Assembly: GCA_021784255.1 (NCBI GenBank)
Contig: JAJXSZ010000139.1
Location: forward strand, 1-7,829
Reading direction: 5' to 3'
Length of the DNA stretch: 7,829 bases
Source of the DNA: Pseudomonadota bacterium
GTDB lineage: Bacteria; Pseudomonadota; Alphaproteobacteria; Acetobacterales; Acetobacteraceae
Shown one piece after another: positions 6,650-7,829 of this stretch. The position numbers were made by a program, and so were the translations under genes. Position 1 is the first letter of the stretch; every line of letters starts with the position of its first letter. Below the pieces are notes generated by a model. The model saw only the letters and a list, made by a program, of their open reading frames with translations. It was not told where the DNA came from and made no database searches.

Positions 6650-7561
6650 TCAGCGCGAACCCGGGGCCACGAACAGCGCGCGCCGCTGCGCCGAGAACCA
6701 GACCCGGTGGCGGGCGAGGAAGGGCTGGCCGAGGACGATGTCCGGTGCGCCGGGGCGGCGTTCGGTCACCACGAACGGGACATCCTGCAGCGTCTCATGG
6801 CCGACCTCCAGCCGCGCGAACCTGGCCTCGAACGCATGCGTGGAGTTCGGTCCCACGCCATGCAGCAGCCCCCCCGGCAGACGGTGGCGCAGCGCGAACG
6901 CAATACCACGCGCATCGGTGAACAGCACATTCGATTGCGAACCACTGTCGACCATGGCCTGGTAGGGATGCGAGTCGAGCTTCACCGGGATCACGAACAC
7001 GCCGTTGAGCGAGCGGGCCTCGATTCGCTGCATCCCCGGCCATCGCGGTGGGCCGTTGGCACAAACGGGGCCAGCATAGAGAGTGGCGTGGCGTGCCGCC
7101 ATATTGAGGTCGATATCGTAATGATTCAGGGCCGACATGCCGAGCAGGCCATCCACCCTGACGGCGCCGGCTTGCGGCAGTTCCTGGTTGACCACGGCCG
7201 CGCGGATGTCGCGCAGCTCGCCCGCGCCGAGCGACAGCGTACCGAGCGTCGTCCCAAGGGCCGTGACCGTGCCGCCGATGCCGGCGGCCTGCCCGCGCAA
7301 ACCGGGGTCCTCGCGCAATCCCAGACGCCGCGCGCCGCTCGGCGTCAGGAAGACTTCCTGCGCGCCGGTGTCGAGCACCATCATCGCCGCCCGGCCGTCG
7401 ATCCGCACCTGTGCCACGGCCACGGGTGAATCGGCGGCCAGTGGCAGCTGGGCTACTTTCCGCAGCGTGCAGGACCCGCCAGTGGCACAGGCGCCCAACG
7501 TCAGCAACCCCAGCGCCACCAGGGTCCGCGCGGCGCCCCGTCGCGTAGCCCGTATCGTCAT
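6650..7561 (-). CDS. two-lobed retropepsin-like aspartic protease, predicted lipoprotein
   Basis: This 303-residue envelope protein opens with a basic, then hydrophobic, N-terminus ending in the lipobox LGAC, so Cys25 would be lipidated. The next residues (Ala, Thr) carry no inner-membrane retention Asp, so outer-membrane sorting is plausible by the E. coli rule. Two similar halves follow. Lobe 1 has LDTGAQEVFL with catalytic Asp64 and DGLLGMSAL at 137-145. Lobe 2 has VDSGSQSNVLF with Asp205 and DIVLGQPFL at 274-282. Each half keeps the D-[TS]-G loop and the later hydrophobic-Gly motif of retropepsin-type proteases, so the chain could fold as a pepsin-like intramolecular pair. It fits the bacterial aspartyl protease families Asp_protease_2/gag-asp. 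The ATG has a good AAGGAG site 6 bases upstream and it is the first gene of the operon. Its substrate, and whether it cleaves anything, are unknown. Confidence 0.85.
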   Translation of the reverse strand: MTIRATRRGAARTLVALGLLTLGACATGGSCTLRKVAQLPLAADSPVAVAQVRIDGRAAMMVLDTGAQEVFLTPSGARRLGLREDPGLRGQAAGIGGTVTALGTTLGTLSLGAGELRDIRAAVVNQELPQAGAVRVDGLLGMSALNHYDIDLNMAARHATLYAGPVCANGPPRWPGMQRIEARSLNGVFVIPVKLDSHPYQAMVDSGSQSNVLFTDARGIAFALRHRLPGGLLHGVGPNSTHAFEARFARLEVGHETLQDVPFVVTERRPGAPDIVLGQPFLARHRVWFSAQRRALFVAPGSR

Positions 7562-7567
7562 CCCTTG

Positions 7568-7573
7568 CTCCTT
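7568..7573 (-). promoter_or_regulatory. Shine-Dalgarno site of the protease gene
   Basis: On the - strand AAGGAG stands 6 bases before the ATG at 7561. It is the strongest ribosome-binding site of the operon, as expected for the first gene. Confidence 0.75.
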
Positions 7574-7588
7574 CGGCGAGGCCGGGCG

Positions 7589-7617
7589 AATCTAGCCACT
7601 CCGCGGCCGCCGGCCAA
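7589..7617 (-). promoter_or_regulatory. candidate sigma-70-like promoter of the operon
   Basis: On the - strand TTGGCC (7612-7617) and TAGATT (7589-7594) are separated by exactly 17 bases. Each matches the TTGACA/TATAAT consensus at four of six positions. Transcription would begin near 7582, giving a leader of about 20 bases that contains the Shine-Dalgarno site. A second TATAAG box at 7671-7676 has no matching -35. The call is by eye only. Confidence 0.45.
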
Positions 7618-7643
7618 TCGCCCGGGGCGTTGTCGGCGCTCAA

Positions 7644-7658
7644 GCGACGCGGCGTCGC
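7644..7658. repeat. 15-base palindrome upstream of the operon
   Basis: GCGACGC and GCGTCGC are perfect 7-base arms around a central G. It lies about 27 bases upstream of the candidate -35 and could be an operator half-site pair, though short palindromes arise easily at this GC content. Confidence 0.35.
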
Positions 7659-7709
7659 CTCCGCGGCCAGCTTATATCGCGCCGACCGCCGGCGCGCGCG
7701 GCCCCGCCG

Positions 7710-7740
7710 CCGGCGACGCGGCTCCCGTCACCGCCGCCGG
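7710..7740. other. GC-rich stem-loop downstream of the partial gene
   Basis: CCGGCG (7710-7715) pairs with CGCCGG (7735-7740) and GCGG (7718-7721) with CCGC (7731-7734), leaving a 9-base loop and a 2-base bulge. It lies 26 bases beyond the - strand stop at 7766, where a terminator would sit, but lacks a U-tract. The surrounding 7681-7757 repeats GCCGCCGGC-like words. Confidence 0.4.
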
Positions 7741-7765
7741 CCGGGGCGGCCGCCGGGTCTATTCC

Positions 7766-7829
7766 TCAGACCGAGAAATATTTCGCATGCGGATTGAGAA
7801 TCACCAGCGCGCTCGTGCTTTGTTCCGGA
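7766..7829 (-). CDS. C-terminal end of an unidentified protein (partial)
   Basis: A - strand frame is open from the right edge of the window for 20 codons and ends with TGA at 7766-7768. The visible C-terminus reads PEQSTSALVILNPHAKYFSV, with ordinary protein-like composition and no obvious family signature. The third codon positions are less GC-rich than in the neighbours. It would be transcribed in the same direction as the operon but ends more than 200 bases before it, past a stem-loop and ahead of the candidate promoter, so it is probably a separate unit. A competing reading is a + strand start at 7787. Confidence 0.4.
   Translation of the reverse strand, partial: PEQSTSALVILNPHAKYFSV

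Noticed and set aside
5674..7429. Long + strand open frames opposite the CDF and protease genes
   Set aside because: Compositionally biased shadows of well-supported - strand genes.
7595..7600. GCCACT resembling a cobalamin riboswitch B12-box
   Set aside because: It is on the + strand, opposite to the operon, is one base short of the box and has no riboswitch-like pairing around it.
7787..7829. Possible + strand gene start (ATG at 7787)
   Set aside because: Only 14 codons are visible and no good ribosome-binding site precedes it; the - strand C-terminus over the same bases looks more protein-like. Not excluded.

Overview
The window is a GC-rich (roughly 70%), densely coding stretch from a Gram-negative bacterium. 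A TonB-dependent outer-membrane receptor, a TonB protein and a lipoprotein signal establish an outer membrane. The composition and gene style fit an alphaproteobacterium, perhaps Rhodospirillales/Acetobacteraceae or Sphingomonadales, but that placement is inference.

The theme is vitamin B12 (cobalamin/corrinoid) uptake and activation. On the + strand, 1-1128 is the 3' part of a BtuB-like receptor. It is followed at 1225-2094 by an alpha/beta hydrolase with an aspartate nucleophile (epoxide hydrolase / haloacid dehalogenase type). From 7561 down to 2145 the - strand carries seven tightly packed genes in one direction. In transcription order they are: a two-lobed retropepsin-like aspartic protease lipoprotein, a CDF metal exporter, a BtuF-like binding protein, a BtuC-like permease, a BtuD-like ATPase, a TonB protein and a PduO-type cob(I)alamin adenosyltransferase. 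Four successive junctions are 4-base stop/start overlaps (GTGA or ATGA) and the other two gaps are 4 and 8 bases, so this is very probably one operon. A candidate sigma-70-like promoter (7589-7617) and a good Shine-Dalgarno site (7568-7573) precede the first gene.

The genes cover a complete route. The receptor imports the corrinoid across the outer membrane, driven by the operon's own TonB. BtuF captures it in the periplasm, BtuCD pumps it into the cytoplasm, and the adenosyltransferase turns it into adenosylcobalamin. The protease lipoprotein and the CDF transporter are not part of the textbook pathway. As leading genes of the operon they are the most interesting components.

The + strand hydrolase and the - strand operon converge on a 52-base imperfect palindrome (2097-2148) that is AT-richer than its surroundings and also supplies the adenosyltransferase stop codon. 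It looks like a dispersed intergenic repeat that could also act as a terminator. The right end (7562-7829) holds the operon promoter, a 15-base palindrome, a very GC-rich stem-loop and the last 20 codons of an unidentified - strand gene. No cobalamin riboswitch is visible in the window.
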